Assembly (NCBI GenBank): GCA_013076295.1
Contig: RQOL01000855.1
Span: forward strand, 1,798,001 to 1,862,000
Length of the DNA stretch: 64,000 bases
Reading direction: 5' to 3'
DNA from: Sanderia malayensis
Lineage: Eukaryota; Cnidaria; Scyphozoa; Semaeostomeae; Pelagiidae
The notes under the pieces were generated by a model. The model was not told the DNA's origin, searched no databases, and saw nothing but the letters and a program-made list of their open reading frames with translations. Positions 1 to 12,500 of this stretch are shown in pieces (position 1 is the first letter of the stretch; each line of letters opens with the position of its first letter). The translations under genes were made by a program, and so were the position numbers.

Positions 1-220
1 TGAATCGTCTCTTTTGTATTCAATAATCGTCTTGGCTTCTCCAAAAGTCAATCAATTTTTAAGCAACCCGGCATGAACAGATTAATAAGCCCACATTGTG
101 GAGCTTGGTGCCTCTTATTTGTACTCTTATGCGTTAGCAAATGTATGGTTCCTTGTACCTGGAGATCTGTTACATAGGAAAGTCATCGCAAACCTATTTC
201 AATATCTTTTGTTTTGCTAG

Positions 221-1376
221 ATTTCCGGACGCGGTGCAGTTGGAAGAACTGGAAGTCCGGGGTTACCGGGTCCTAAGGTAGGTAAGGTATGTATACATGT
301 ATGCACGGTTTGATAATAGCATTGCACTTTGCACGTCCGGTCCGGATCAGCTAAATCTAGCTTACTTTCAGCTTTCATAGAATTTTTGAGAAATGTCCTG
401 TTTCTATGTCGCCTTGGATGTGCAACTTTGTTTGAGTAAATTGGTGTAGAATCTGATTAATATTCTATTGCACGCGATTTGTTTGAATTTCGTAGCTTTG
501 GAATAGCTTATTATGTTTATGAATTTCTTGCAGGGTGAGAAAGGGGGGCGTGGGAGTCCAGGAAGACCGGGACAGGACGGTGAGGTATGTTTAACAACCT
601 GCCTATTAACCAAGTAAAGATTTCATCATTACGCTGATAATATCCATTCGCTATTTTGGGGTTAAGTTAATTTACTATGTTTCTGTCTTGATAGCAAGGA
701 CCAAGAGGCTTTCTGGGAGAAAAAGGCGAACAGGGAGCCAAGGGGCAACAAGGAGAAAGGGTAATAATACTACTACGCTTATTACTAAGTAAATCAAGGG
801 TTCATGTTTTGATGAACTACCAAAGGGCTTTGGTTTTATTTAGCTGTTGTTAATTATGCAACACCTTTATGTATTTTCTATATATTGTAATGTTTCTTCT
901 TAGCCACGATTCTGTTTATTCTTTAGGGTGACCCAGGACGATCAGGACAACAAGGCATGCCGGGAATTCCATCAAACTGCAACATGCTCAGTTACAAGCC
1001 AACAAACTGCCCGAAAGGAAACAGGGGACCAAGAGGGTTGAAAGGCTCCGAAGGGGAAGAGGGACCTATTGGAGCCAAAGGAAGAAAAGGAAGAAGAGGT
1101 GCCAAAGGAGAGACAGGTCCTCGCGGTGCCTCGGGTGTACCAGGAAGCATTGGATTATATGGTGCATTAATGCACGATGGATCATGTAGGCAGCTATTTT
1201 CGCCATGGGTCTTTCCATCTGGCTCACCAATAGGACAGCTCAAGACTCAATGCCAGTTTCGTGAATATTTATTGTCACTAGAAATAGAGCCACATGGTTA
1301 TAATGGTAAGATTCGTTATAATTATAAGTGCTGTCCATTCAAGGCTTCGGATATTGACAGAATGACGTTGCTTTGA
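221..1376 (+). CDS. Short-chain collagen, 3' end (partial)
   Basis: This is the C-terminal end of a secreted collagen; the gene begins left of the window. Four exons are visible: 221-277, 534-584, 695-760 and 927-1376. Each starts in phase 0, the first three have lengths divisible by three (57, 51, 66 nt), and each encodes Gly-X-Y triplets. The last exon carries a short break with two cysteines (SNCNMLSYKPTNCPKG), a second Gly-X-Y block of about 45 residues, and a non-collagenous tail of roughly 75 residues. The tail has four cysteines and ends with the pattern KIRYNYKCC before the stop at 1374-1376. Small Gly-X-Y exons are usual for collagen genes. I infer an extracellular-matrix role. The IRYxYxCC-type tail is not collagen IV NC1 or a fibrillar C-propeptide, so the subclass is uncertain. 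Confidence 0.85.
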
Positions 1377-1916
1377 GGTCGTGTGAAAGGCAATCAACTG
1401 CAATTTATTTATGGCCAATACTTCAAGGGATCTGTTAACATGCATTGCAACTATTTGGGGATTCTCCACTTGTGTTGGCCAATGATTTCCCACCAGCAAG
1501 TGCCGTTTTGTTGATAATTATTTTGAAGACTACTTTGACTTGCATCCCTTTTACTGCTCTTGTTATTGTGTATATGTGTCTTATTGTTGCCAATCAATTG
1601 TTGAAAACTTACAAATTATGGTCAATGGTGCATCCCGTCCCCTTAGTTGCGTCACATCAACTTTAAGCACATAATAGTATTATATGTCCTTTTGTAAAGA
1701 CATTGTGTATTCCACTCCAGTTAAGCTCTCGCCTTAAAATATTTTTTCAAAATAAACCCACTCCTTGAATAAGTTCCCACTCAGTTCCCACCCTAAAATA
1801 TTTGTTTCGAAATAAGCCCCCGGGGGTTTAATCGAGGACTCGCAGTGAAGAGTTTACAAATGACAACAACATCAACAACATTGATCTGCTCCATGATCTC
1901 TGCCACTAAAACAAAG
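1377..1916. other. Spacer between collagen and NOXRED1-like genes
   Basis: No convincing coding region. It should contain the collagen 3' UTR and the NOXRED1 promoter and 5' UTR. Around 1735-1835 there is a degenerate repeat rich in 'aaataa-cccac' blocks. Its 'cccccgggggt' core resembles the small inverted-repeat element at 16879-16976. Confidence 0.5.
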
Positions 1917-4900
1917 ATGGCGGCTGTCCTCAGAGGAGATGATTCTGGAGACATAACAGCAAATTTAAAATCACTTGCATTTGAAACAGGTCTGTCAGAA
2001 GATGAAAGGCAAGTATATTTAAATTACGCATGACCATTTATTAACATGGTTTATTTTCTGGTCAGTAAAAGGGATATTGTGCTCGAAGGACTAAGTTGCG
2101 AAGTTTGTCCAAACTGAGCTATGGGACAGGGACGGAGGGTGGTATGGTAGGGATAACCTGATTTCTTGGAGAATTTTGTCTTATATTTTTGTACAATGTT
2201 ACTTTTGTTTTGGTTTTAGCGAGCTTCTTTTTATCAGAAAAAGGAGTCACGCCTTACGGACATCTGTTATCGCACAAGCGTAAGATATATTTTAACCTAT
2301 TTGGGCGTGATCACTTTAAGTTGAGATCCGCCCACTTAATTTAATGTTAATGAGTTGTGTGTGGCGGAGGTTGGAATAGTGTGTTCTCTGTACTTCCTAC
2401 CTTTTCTAGATCATATCTCATTGCTATTATCAACGAAGGAAAAAACCTTATATATGAAGAAGGAAGCTCAAAAAATAAAAAGGTATTATTAAAGGCAGTC
2501 CTAAAGATATCTTTTTAAAGAACAGACAAAGTGAACTTTAACTCAATTCAACATTTTTTTCAGGCGACCTCAAGAGTTTGGAAGGAAATACCAAAGAGAA
2601 GGCCTTTAAAGGTTGGATTAATTGGCTGTGGTGGATTAGGGAAGGCACTGGTGTCAAATCTTTTACGATATTGTAAGTAGAAGGGTGTGAATTGTCTCTT
2701 AATCATATTTAACTTGAATGATGGCATTAATCTTGGTTGTTTTCTTTTATAAGCTGATTTGAAAGAAGAAGAAATATTCATATCATCAAGAAGACCAGAG
2801 ACATTAACTGAATTAACAAATCTTGGGATACAATGTTTTTTTGATAATAAAAAAGTAAATGCAGTGCATGTTTTTATTAAAACTTTGCATAAATCTTATT
2901 TCAGTAAGTCCCACCTTTCACCACTCTGTCTCCATTATTATTTCTGCACTGTCTCCAAGCTCCAAAGAAGTCCACCACTCTGACCTACTCTACTTCTTAC
3001 TAAACGATGTCTGTTTCAGCTTGTTAGAATGACTGACATAACATTCATCTGCTGTTTACCATCACAGTTTCAAACCGTAGCAGAGGTACGTGCACGTTAT
3101 TCTATAAAGTATGCTTTTTCACTGGTGAAAAGGCTTTAATTCCAACCTTACACCATCTCGGTTATTTTACAGGAGATAAAGGGAAATGTGAGATGCCTTT
3201 TGTATTCATTTATGGCAGGTAATCATACATTTATTTTCACTTCAGTTTATGTTTTATTTTTGCAAAGATATTTCTGTTTAAAACAGCTGGATGTCAAATT
3301 ATATTTGATTCATGCATTTCAATACATGCATGTGACTATTTATTGTTTTCTCTTCCTCCCCCTTTTTTTAGGGATTCCACGCACGAAATTATGCACGCTG
3401 TTAAACTGGGATGACGTCATCAAAACAGAATATGTATCCTTTCAAACACGAGAGTTCGCTGATAAAGGGAAATTTGAAACTCGCGTATACAGTATCACCC
3501 TGCCACTTAGAAATTGGTTCTTTGAGACCAGGGTATTGTTTCAAAACAATAGACCATTGTTTCCATCTATTGTTTCCAGAAAAGGGAGGTTTTTGGTTAA
3601 TGTCACAAGGACGTTTGTTCCGTATCGTAACATTGTTTCACTTTGACTTTATTAAAGACTTTTGTGAATAAGGAGAAGACTCAAGAGTTCAACTGGAACT
3701 ATGAGCAGACGGTTAGCAGAATATATGTTAATAGTATTCTTACATACAACATAATTTTGTCGATCAGGAGCATTTTATAATACGCTTGATTTGAATTCTT
3801 TAAATTTAGATGTTTGAGGCACTTGAAAATGCATCGACTTGCGAGAAAACTTGCCCTGGTAATAAACGAGAAAGTAAGTTTTTTAAACGTCTATTTATTG
3901 TCCTATGCGTGTGTTTATTTTGTAGTTTGCATCGATATGTGAAGAGTATTTTGTCTTTTTCCTAGGTATAATTCATTTCGATGGAAAACTTGCTGAAATT
4001 GCGCTATATACTTTCGTCAACATGTGTATCGTACAAAACTTAGGGAGAGAAAACATTGTAAGGTGAGCTGGCTGTGCGATTGAGGTATCTGTGCGATTGA
4101 GCTGGCTGTGCGATTGAGCATATGGCAAGCGGATGTCACCATAATCAGATAAACCCACTTTTTCTCAGATAAAGTGGGTTTATCTGGAGAAAAACCCACT
4201 TTTTCTGCAATAAGTCACGTTTTCTGCAGATAAACCCACTTTTTCTGAAAAACCCACTTTATCTGACAGAAAAAGTGGGTTTTTCTGATAAACTGGGTTT
4301 TTCTGCAGAAAAAGTGGGTTTTTCAGATAAAGTGGGTTTTTCTGCAGAAAAAGTGGGTTTTTCAAATTCCGCATTGCTGCTGCCTGCGTCATAAGTTACG
4401 TGGGTGTGATAGAAGATTGTCCACGTGCGACTGTTCGAATGTTTCAGCTTTCAATTTCAAAAATGGATATTAACCCTGAAAGATTTACAGACAATTTTGA
4501 GGATTTACTTGAAGATGCCATCTCTAACATCGAAACCCTGAGGAGACACTGCATGTGTCTCCTCAAGGTTGTGAAACATTGTGAAACATTCGAACAGTCG
4601 CACGTGGACAATCTTCTATCACACCCACGTAACTTATGACGCAGGCAGCAGCAATGCGGAATTTGAAAAACCCACTTTTTCTGCAGAAAAACCCACTTTA
4701 TCTGAAAAACCCACTTTTTCTGCAGAAAAACCCAGTTTATCAGAAAAACCCACTTTTTCTGTCAGATAAAGTGGGTTTTTCAGAAAAAGTGGGTTTATCT
4801 GCAGAAAACGTGACTTATTGCAGAAAAAGTGGGTTTTTCTCCAGATAAACCCACTTTATCTGAGAAAAAGTGGGTTTATCTGATTATGGTGACATCCGCT

Positions 4901-5541
4901 TGCCATATGAGCAGTCTGTGCTTAGGTTTTCTCGTTGTCTCGTGGATTAACCTCAGTTATCGTCTTGTTGTCTTTAGGCTCGTTAATACCGTTATATTTG
5001 GTCCTCTGTCAGACGATGAAAACCCATCACTTAGCGAGTCGGATATTTGGAGCAATCAAGTTAAGCAAACGCTTGTACCAATCAAAATAAACGACATGTG
5101 AGTGGATACATAAATAAGAAATGTTTCTAAAAGGTTCTTTTTTTTAATCAATATCATCTTTTGAGATTATTTAACATTAAAATTTTTTCCTGTCTGCAGT
5201 TCGTATGAAATTATCAGTCTACGAAGAGTGTTCGATCAGAACACTGACCTCTGCAAAACATTGAATAACTATGATGACAGCGTAACACAAAGGTTTAGGA
5301 AGAGATATGTTACGTTATTCGACAGGCGAGTACATTGCATTTAACACAATGGGTGTTTATACATACAGTCAACTCTGTCTAATTCGAACACCCTGGGAAA
5401 GCGTGAAAATGTTCGAATTACAAAAAGTTTGAATTATAGAGGTTTTAGCTGTTACAAGTCACGCAAAGATTGTATAACAATGATTTATCGTTTTTCAGGC
5501 TTAATTCTTGGAAGACACAGTGCGAGCTTGTTTTCGGCTAA
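1917..5541 (+). CDS. NOXRED1: NOXRED1-like NADP-dependent oxidoreductase (P5C-reductase fold)
   Basis: Fourteen exons can be joined: 1917-2008, 2220-2279, 2410-2482, 2564-2672, 2754-2854, 3020-3085, 3173-3218, 3372-3433, 3673-3711, 3810-3858, 3966-4062, 4978-5097, 5200-5325, 5499-5541. They total 1083 nt (360 aa), close to the vertebrate NOXRED1 length. The Rossmann nucleotide-binding motif GLIGCGGLGKAL lies in exon 4. It is followed by the family signatures SSRRPETLTELTNLGIQCF in exon 5 and ITFICCLPSQ in exon 6. The family belongs to the pyrroline-5-carboxylate reductase fold; its substrate is not established. Introns 1 and 13 appear to use GC donors (AG|GCAAGT and AG|GCGAGT). Intron 11 (4063-4977) carries a long fold-back element and intron 13 a small inverted-repeat element. 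The start at 1917 is the first ATG compatible with the N-terminal similarity. Confidence 0.88.
4119..4909. mobile_element. Fold-back (long inverted-repeat) element in NOXRED1-like intron 11
   Basis: The two arms are near-perfect reverse complements: about 4119-4446 and 4582-4909, symmetric around position 4514. The outer ends begin catatggcaagcggatgtca and its complement. Both arms contain degenerate internal repeats of the motif AAACCCACTTTTTCTG. This makes each arm encode the same spurious 70-residue frame on opposite strands. The unique centre (about 4447-4581) contains a second small hairpin, 4539-4549 with 4554-4564. No transposase is encoded, so it is a non-autonomous element. Just upstream, 4071-4118 holds three copies of 'ctgtgcgattgag'. 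I saw no clear target-site duplication. Confidence 0.85.
5364..5450. mobile_element. Truncated MITE, family 1
   Basis: This matches the left portion of the elements at 9137-9310 and 48208-48397. It has the same start (tacagtcaactctgtctaat) and the same internal 'gcgtgaaaatgttcgaatta' block. It sits in intron 13 of the NOXRED1-like gene and lacks the right end. Confidence 0.7.
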
Positions 5542-6532
5542 GAACAAAGCAACCGACTGCCTATCGCAACGTATGTAATATACTTTCATGCATTAAATGT
5601 TACTAATACCTCCATGGTGTTACGTAAAGCTTGTATATTTTCCTACGTTAACCTGAGCAGAAATGTTCAGTTCGTCATCCATGTTGTAAAATATTGAAAT
5701 TGTAAATAGTATGTGATGTGAATAACTTGTGATATGAGTACGGCATAGTTTTGTCTATCCAGCTGTCTGCTTGATCTTAACAAAACCTCGTTGCAGTGAA
5801 ATCAGTATTTTCTGAACTTGTACTTGATTCTTCACTGAGCTTGCTCTAACTGTTTGTGCTTGCAAGGCAAGAGATACACAAGTAAGTTTGTAAACTATTG
5901 CTGTATTTACTGCATAGCTGCATAAATGACCAGAAATGCCCCTTATCTCATTTTGTATGCATCGAACAACAGTTGTTCGACGAGTGTCCCTTTAATTTGA
6001 CGAGTGCAAGATGCAACATAAAAATAGTCATTTCAAGTCATTTCCATCGTTAGATATGTAGCTATTCAGTGCCACTCGGTGAATATTTCCACATCGAGAT
6101 CAAAGCTTTACGTCCTACTCGATGCTATCACCTGAGAATTCATGGTCATAAAGATTTGTCAGTGATTACGTGAACTGATTTCGAATCGTTTTTCCTTCCA
6201 GGCACCTGCTGTTTCCCAAACGTCTTTTGGTTGAAGGATTTGTTTATTCACTCTTGCAAGTGTCCCACCAGATTGTTATACTGCAATGTTCATGGTCATA
6301 TGTGCCTCACAGGTCCCACTATGTCTAACAGGTGGTTGCAAGAACGTATAACTATACAATATGTAATTTTTGTCACAGTTGCTTTTCTTGCCTTTCCGAT
6401 GATGATGTTTAAACATTGAAGATTCAATTTTTCTCAAAGGTAAGCCGTGGTTGCTTTTCATTTTATTTCAGCCTACGTTTTATTTTTTAATAATATTTTG
6501 AATCTTAACTTTTTTCATTTCAGATCGTCATC
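5542..6532. other. Spacer and 5' region of tandem gene copy A
   Basis: No supported coding region. An acceptor (tttcag, ending at 6523) lies 9 bases before the ATG of copy A. At least one non-coding 5' exon must therefore lie upstream, but I cannot place it. Confidence 0.5.
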
Positions 6533-9500
6533 ATGGAAGGAACAGGAAAGATTGCGTTTATATTGTTGGTGCTTTGTGGCATCTCTCTCGAGTTTGATAT
6601 GTTTTCAGACGAAAGTTTAATCCCTTCAGATGGATTTCATGACTTGCTGGGTCTAACTCCATTCTGGATGACACAACACATGCAAAACAATCTTCGTCGC
6701 TCCCTTACAAGTTTGTAAATTCAATTTTCCTTTTTCTCACTTTCTTTCACACAATCAATCGTTGAGATCTAAGTAAGAACATTTGCAGTAGTTTTATTTC
6801 GTTCTTTTATCTTCCAGCGAAGCGTGATAATCTACCAAGTGCTTTCGAAGACTTCGTGGCGACAAATGACGGAACAAAATCCTACGAAATCGCAGGAAAC
6901 TGCAACTTAAAAGGCACTTTCACATCTGATATGGCAACATTAGAAGTGCAGGAGAGTGGCGGGTGTACAAAGCCTTCGTTAGCTGTTATCTTCGAGAAAA
7001 TATTTCCAACAATTAATCTCGAGGAAGCGACAGAGAAGTTTATTTTGCCAGATCAGTTTGAGATGAAAAAGTTACAAGTTGACAAGAGCAGTAAGGAAGT
7101 GACCATTGATGCCGTTGCAAAAGATACACTTGGTTTTGTTGAAAGATTGATCCTCGTACAAGATGCTACATTGACGCTCGGGTTTACAGCTGGGGAAGAG
7201 AGTGTTGTTGGAATGGAGAATTGGATGGTCAAAATTGAAGGTGCTCATTGCTGATTTTTCACTATATTATTCTTATGCACCTTTTGAAGTTTTCGGGCAC
7301 TTCCCCTAACATACTGGGCTGATTTACCCTAATCAAACTGCCAATCATACTTAAGTATCAGGTTTGTATCCATTCTGGCTATCACCCCTATCAAAATCTT
7401 CTTTTAGAAGAATGACAGTAATTAGTATGCAGATAGATTTAGATTTATTCTGTTAGACGACGTTTCTTTTAATCATTTTTGCTGTGAGTACCATGCTTTG
7501 ACAGCATCGAGTTATTTTAATATTTGTATAATACGCGAAATGCGCTATTTATTTTTACAGGAAACGTCATGATTGCAGCTGTTCACAGGATAAAGATGTC
7601 AATCGATAAACCAAAAGGAAGAAAAAGTCTTCCATTCTCCTGGAAGATCGATATGGTGAAGATGTTTGATCTGTTTGGCATATTTGGCATCACAGCACAA
7701 CAGCTGAATTTCAATGAGCTGAACTTCGACAGCTCAAAGCTGGCAGGCGTTGTTTTCAAGTACCCAAAGATTAAAGGCCAGCTCGATCTGGATGATACGT
7801 TTCAGATAGTTGCCAAGGCTTCTGTCTCGTTTTCTAAGGCGATCAGGGACGGTGACATATGGGCGATTATGACGAAACCAGAAGGCAAAACGACAAAGCC
7901 TGCTGTGATGATCGATATTAAGGACACGACCAGGGTGAAGAGTGCGCTGGATAGATTTATGACATCGACAAAATTCATCAGGGATTTTGGAATGATTGGT
8001 AAGATTCGTCAGGATTGCATCATCATGGTTTCAAAGAGCGATATTACCATGGTTGAAGATGATGAAATTATGGAACTTGTTGGAAAATTCATCACTGAAC
8101 ACGACACAAAGGAGGTCCCCAAAGGGGTCCATGTCAGGGTCCTTGTTCCAATGAAAGGTACGTTTCGCTCTGTTTTATAAATATATCTTGCTTTAACAAT
8201 AAAAGGTGCGTTTCGCTCTGTTTTATAAATATATCTTGATTTAAATATTCTCTACAATAGTCTGGAACATAATTAAGCATATTTTTTATTTATAGAAAAT
8301 ATCAGAGAGGAATGTAAGTCATCCAATGCGTCGTTCGCTGCTGATATTCCGGATATTATGCCGATAACAATCACGATAAATGCGGGCGGACTGGGTTTCG
8401 CGTATCCGGAGAAGTTCGCGTCCGACTTGCCAAGTATGATGAAGTGTCTGGACCCTAAAGTGGCTGCCCAACTGCCATCTCAGCTCTTCCCACGTCCGGA
8501 GGGTCTCATTAACATGAAAGAATTTTCATACTCTGTGCATGACAAGTCGATCAAGCTGGTCATCGTATTGCAAGGCCCTTTCTCATTTATTGGTGGCAAG
8601 ATTAACATATCAGACATTGAGTTAACCGTGAGTAAGGAGGCGGACGCGAATTGGCAGTTTGAAGGTTATACGACCCTCACTGTCGGTCCCTTTTCGGTCG
8701 CGTTGACGATAGCGAAAGATGGCGGAACGTATACATTCACAGCTCATGTTGAAAGCTTCAAAATTGATCAACTGGAAGAGTTAATTGGGCCTAATACGAT
8801 CACAGAATTTGTCGGATTGCTTGGTAATGTCAGTGATTTTGGCATAAAAAATTTCAAACTGATTAAAGAAATGGGAGAATCTTCCACGCTTAGGTTGGTA
8901 CACCTCATTGCTTCTATATGGTGATAGCTATGATCATAGCTATTACAATATAGAGACAATGAGAATGAAAGCAATGATCATAGCTTTTTTAACTTCTTGA
9001 TGATACAATTCGAAGACGTTGACCAATTGAGGCAGGTTCTCATGTTAGTGATGGTGTCATTACGCCATACCCTTTTCACCCATTTTCAATTGCCATTTGT
9101 TTTGAAATCCACACAAAGAGACTCGCTTAAGCTGGATACGGTCAATGCTGTCTAATTCGAACACCCCGGGGAAGCGTGAAAATGTTCGAATTATAGAGGT
9201 TTGTTTTATAAGAATTGGTTCATTAGTGATCCTTGAAGGGTCAGAGAATTTCGTTCGAACTACATAGAGTTCGAATTACACGAGTTCGAACTATGCAGAT
9301 TTGGCTGTATTTGTCATTTTGGATCAATACCTTATCCTCTTTGATAAAGATCCCACTTAACAGTTGCACACACGCTTCTGTTGATGTTAATGTAGACTAG
9401 CAAGAGAAACTTTGCTGAATTTGTATGAATTTTATGTTACAGGGTGACTGGAACGCCGATCCTTTGGGGCTTCGAGAAGACGACCATTGAAGGAATCGTT

Positions 9501-12500
9501 TGGAAGCCTGGTAAAGAGGATAAACCGGAAACCGCAGTGGCTGTTGGGATTGTAATCGAAGAAGCCAGACTTGATAAATTGATCGAAAAGATTTACGGCA
9601 GTAATCTGTTTTCGTATGCTTGGTTTTCAGAGATGACTGCAAGTAAGATTGAGCTTTGATTCACAGCAATCATATACTTCTCCATTGAAGGAATGAGTTG
9701 TCTATTGGTGGTCTCTTATGTTACACAGACCACCAGTAGAAACAACTTTGATCACGCATATGCGGTATTGCAATGTAACAGCTTATGTGCATAAATTGTT
9801 GTATAGCAATATGTGGTCACTTTTAGCCACATTGAACTGCAACATAAAATACACACAGTGTCTCTCATGTGAAATAAGATAGCCACATTGGCATACAGTA
9901 AAATCCCCCATGTAAGAACCTGTAAATTTCCATCCAGCCTATTGTCCCAATACAATAGGCTATTGTTTCTTCTATTGTTTTGAGCAGAAATATCACCCAG
10001 AAGGTTCTTAATCCATTGGTTCTTATATGCGGGTTTTTACTGTACTATGTGAATGCTGCTTGTATAAAGGTGCTGCCGTGTGTCTGTTACAATCTATCGT
10101 CAATTTACAAGGTATTTTAGCTGTGAAATTTTCTTTTTAGTATGCATTATAAGTAACACCGAAGCTAAAGTTGAAAGTGAGGAGGAAGAGGAAGAAGAAG
10201 AGGAGGACAGGCGAAGAGAATTTTCTTCATCTTCGGAAGAACAACTTCAAGCAGCTAACGAGCAGTATGCAGGGCAGAAGCAACATAAATTGGTCAATAA
10301 TTTGCTTCAGAAAAATGCGAATAAACGCAGCAACATCGTTGAGGTATGTTATTAGTTCAACATTTGTCGCACATATATTTAATTGTCACACATAGATAAA
10401 TATATGTTAGATGTTATGAATGTTAGGCCAGTAATTCTTCGATGAGGAATCAGAGAATTGCTGGCCTACTTTCCTGCTTCATGGATTGGATTACTTTTTG
10501 CGATGTATTTGTTGTGACGTTTTTGATTAAGTGATTCTCAGTTGTTTGTAGGATTTCTCGACAATTTTTGATTGTTAGTTAAGTGTGATTTCTCTGATCT
10601 TGCAGATCCTCAAAAGAAGTGCCGAGAAACAATTGCAACAGCAGTTTCAACAATCATTTGCTCCAGGGTCGTCTGCACAACGCCAACCTGCAGCTGCGCA
10701 ACAAGTGGCGCAAGCAACACCAGGGCAGCAATTTGCTCAAGCAGCAACAGGACAGCAATGGGCCCAAGCAACACCAGGACAAGCCCAGGTAGCACCAGGG
10801 CAAGCAGAGACATTACCCAAGGTTCATTCGCATGCAGCCAAACCAAAGGTTGCGTTTTCTCGTCGAGCGAAGAAGGTTGCCCATTCAATGGCCGCAAAAA
10901 GAAGCGGAGATGATGAAAGTGAGGAGGAAGACGATGATGAACCAGCAATCAAATTCGAAGTTCCTCTTTTATCAGATCAAGAAATTCAGCAAGGTTTCTT
11001 AGCTAGTTTATTTCTCCATCATTTTGCGTGCATTGGAGCAACTGCCCGTTGTGTGTATAATTAATGTTTGACTTTGTTACTTCCAGGTCTGACGTTAATT
11101 GGTATATTTAAGATTCCACAAGATGATGGTTGTAAAGGTGACGCTATGTGTTTGTGGCTTGGTGAGAAGGTTGGCAAAGATGCAACGATTGAGATCATGG
11201 GAGCGATTGGAAATGGAGGTTTTAAATTTTCTGCCGCGTTCACCGGGACAATTGTTTTGGTGCCAGAGAAGCTATCGCTGAAGAAAGTTGAATTAGCTTT
11301 AGAATTGAACGGCAAAGATTCAAACGTGAGGATCAGTTGCCTTCTCTACTGGGCCGACAAAGATATTCTCGGAGAGGATCAGATTAAATTCCAAGGTATG
11401 GCCTCACAGATGCATGTTTTGTCAGATGTTTTGTATCATGACAGATATATGTTTTTGTGAGTGCTTTAGTCTGCATCAGACTAAGTTATCGTTATACGTG
11501 CATGGTTTGGCGTTGCTCTATTCATGCATGGTGTAACTCGCTGTTCACCTGATTCTGTTTCATGTTAGGTGCAATTGAACTCGGTATTACTGGAAAGCTG
11601 AGTCTGGAATTCGACATGATGGGAATGTGGACTAAACCATTCGGGTTTGAGTATCTTGCGTTTGGAAACATGCATCTCGCCATTGGCATTTCTGTTGGTG
11701 TGCCAGTTCCATCATTTGGTTAGTGTTTTGTTTTACGAGTTATCTTTAAGATCCGGAGAAAATGAGGCGAAGTTTGACCATCAAACTGTGTTTTACTTTC
11801 TTGCTTCCAGAGTTTGGAGCTGAAATCTGGGTTGGCAAGATCAAGAAGGGCAGTGAAAATAATGACCATGCTATTAAAATTGCTGGCTACTTTGGTGTGA
11901 ATGTCAACAACCCAACAGATAACTATGTGTTTGCGAAAATCAATGCATTTACATTGAAAAAGATTTTCGAAGCATTTGAGCTTGGCGAACCCTCAGTACC
12001 TGATTTTGTGGCAAACAGCGGTTTCCCCGAAGGGATCACAGTTGCCTATAGCTCCGAAGGTATTTTTGCTCTTTCACCCATTTTATATTTGTAGACACCT
12101 ACGTGTCTTGACAAGTGTATGCAAGTCTTCTTTCGTTTCTGGGTGCTTTGCTGCCGCTATTTGCGTGTTTAACTTTAGCTATCATCTTACAGGAAAGGAG
12201 ATTGAAGCCCACGACATTAACATCGAAGCTGGCTTATATTTAAAGGGTACCATCAATTTCCTTGGCTACAGTGTAGCAGCCGAAATTCAAATAAACCCAG
12301 GTGAGGACATGAAGGTGGACATCCAGCTGTCTCCAATAGACTGGGCAGGTGGTCTTATCGCACTCAGGAAGAGTGAGTCGGACAAGGAGAATGGACCAAG
12401 GGCATTCATCTATATGGGCTCGGAAGCATTGACTGTGGAAATCGAGGGGTATATATCATTGTTGGGTATGTCAGGAGAGGTGAAGATAGCAGTATCGGAG

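Noticed and set aside
3188..3646. 152-aa + strand frame
   Set aside because: It reads through introns 7 and 8 of the NOXRED1-like gene. Only the exon parts (to 3218 and 3372-3433) are coding.
4180..4848. Identical 70-residue frames on opposite strands (4180-4392 and 4636-4848)
   Set aside because: They are the two arms of the fold-back element, made of short repeats, and lie in an intron.
10572..10948. Alternative-frame ORFs over exon 7 of copy A (113 aa + strand, 112 aa - strand)
   Set aside because: They overlap the repetitive linker. The frame continuous with exons 6 and 8 is the one supported by splice phase.
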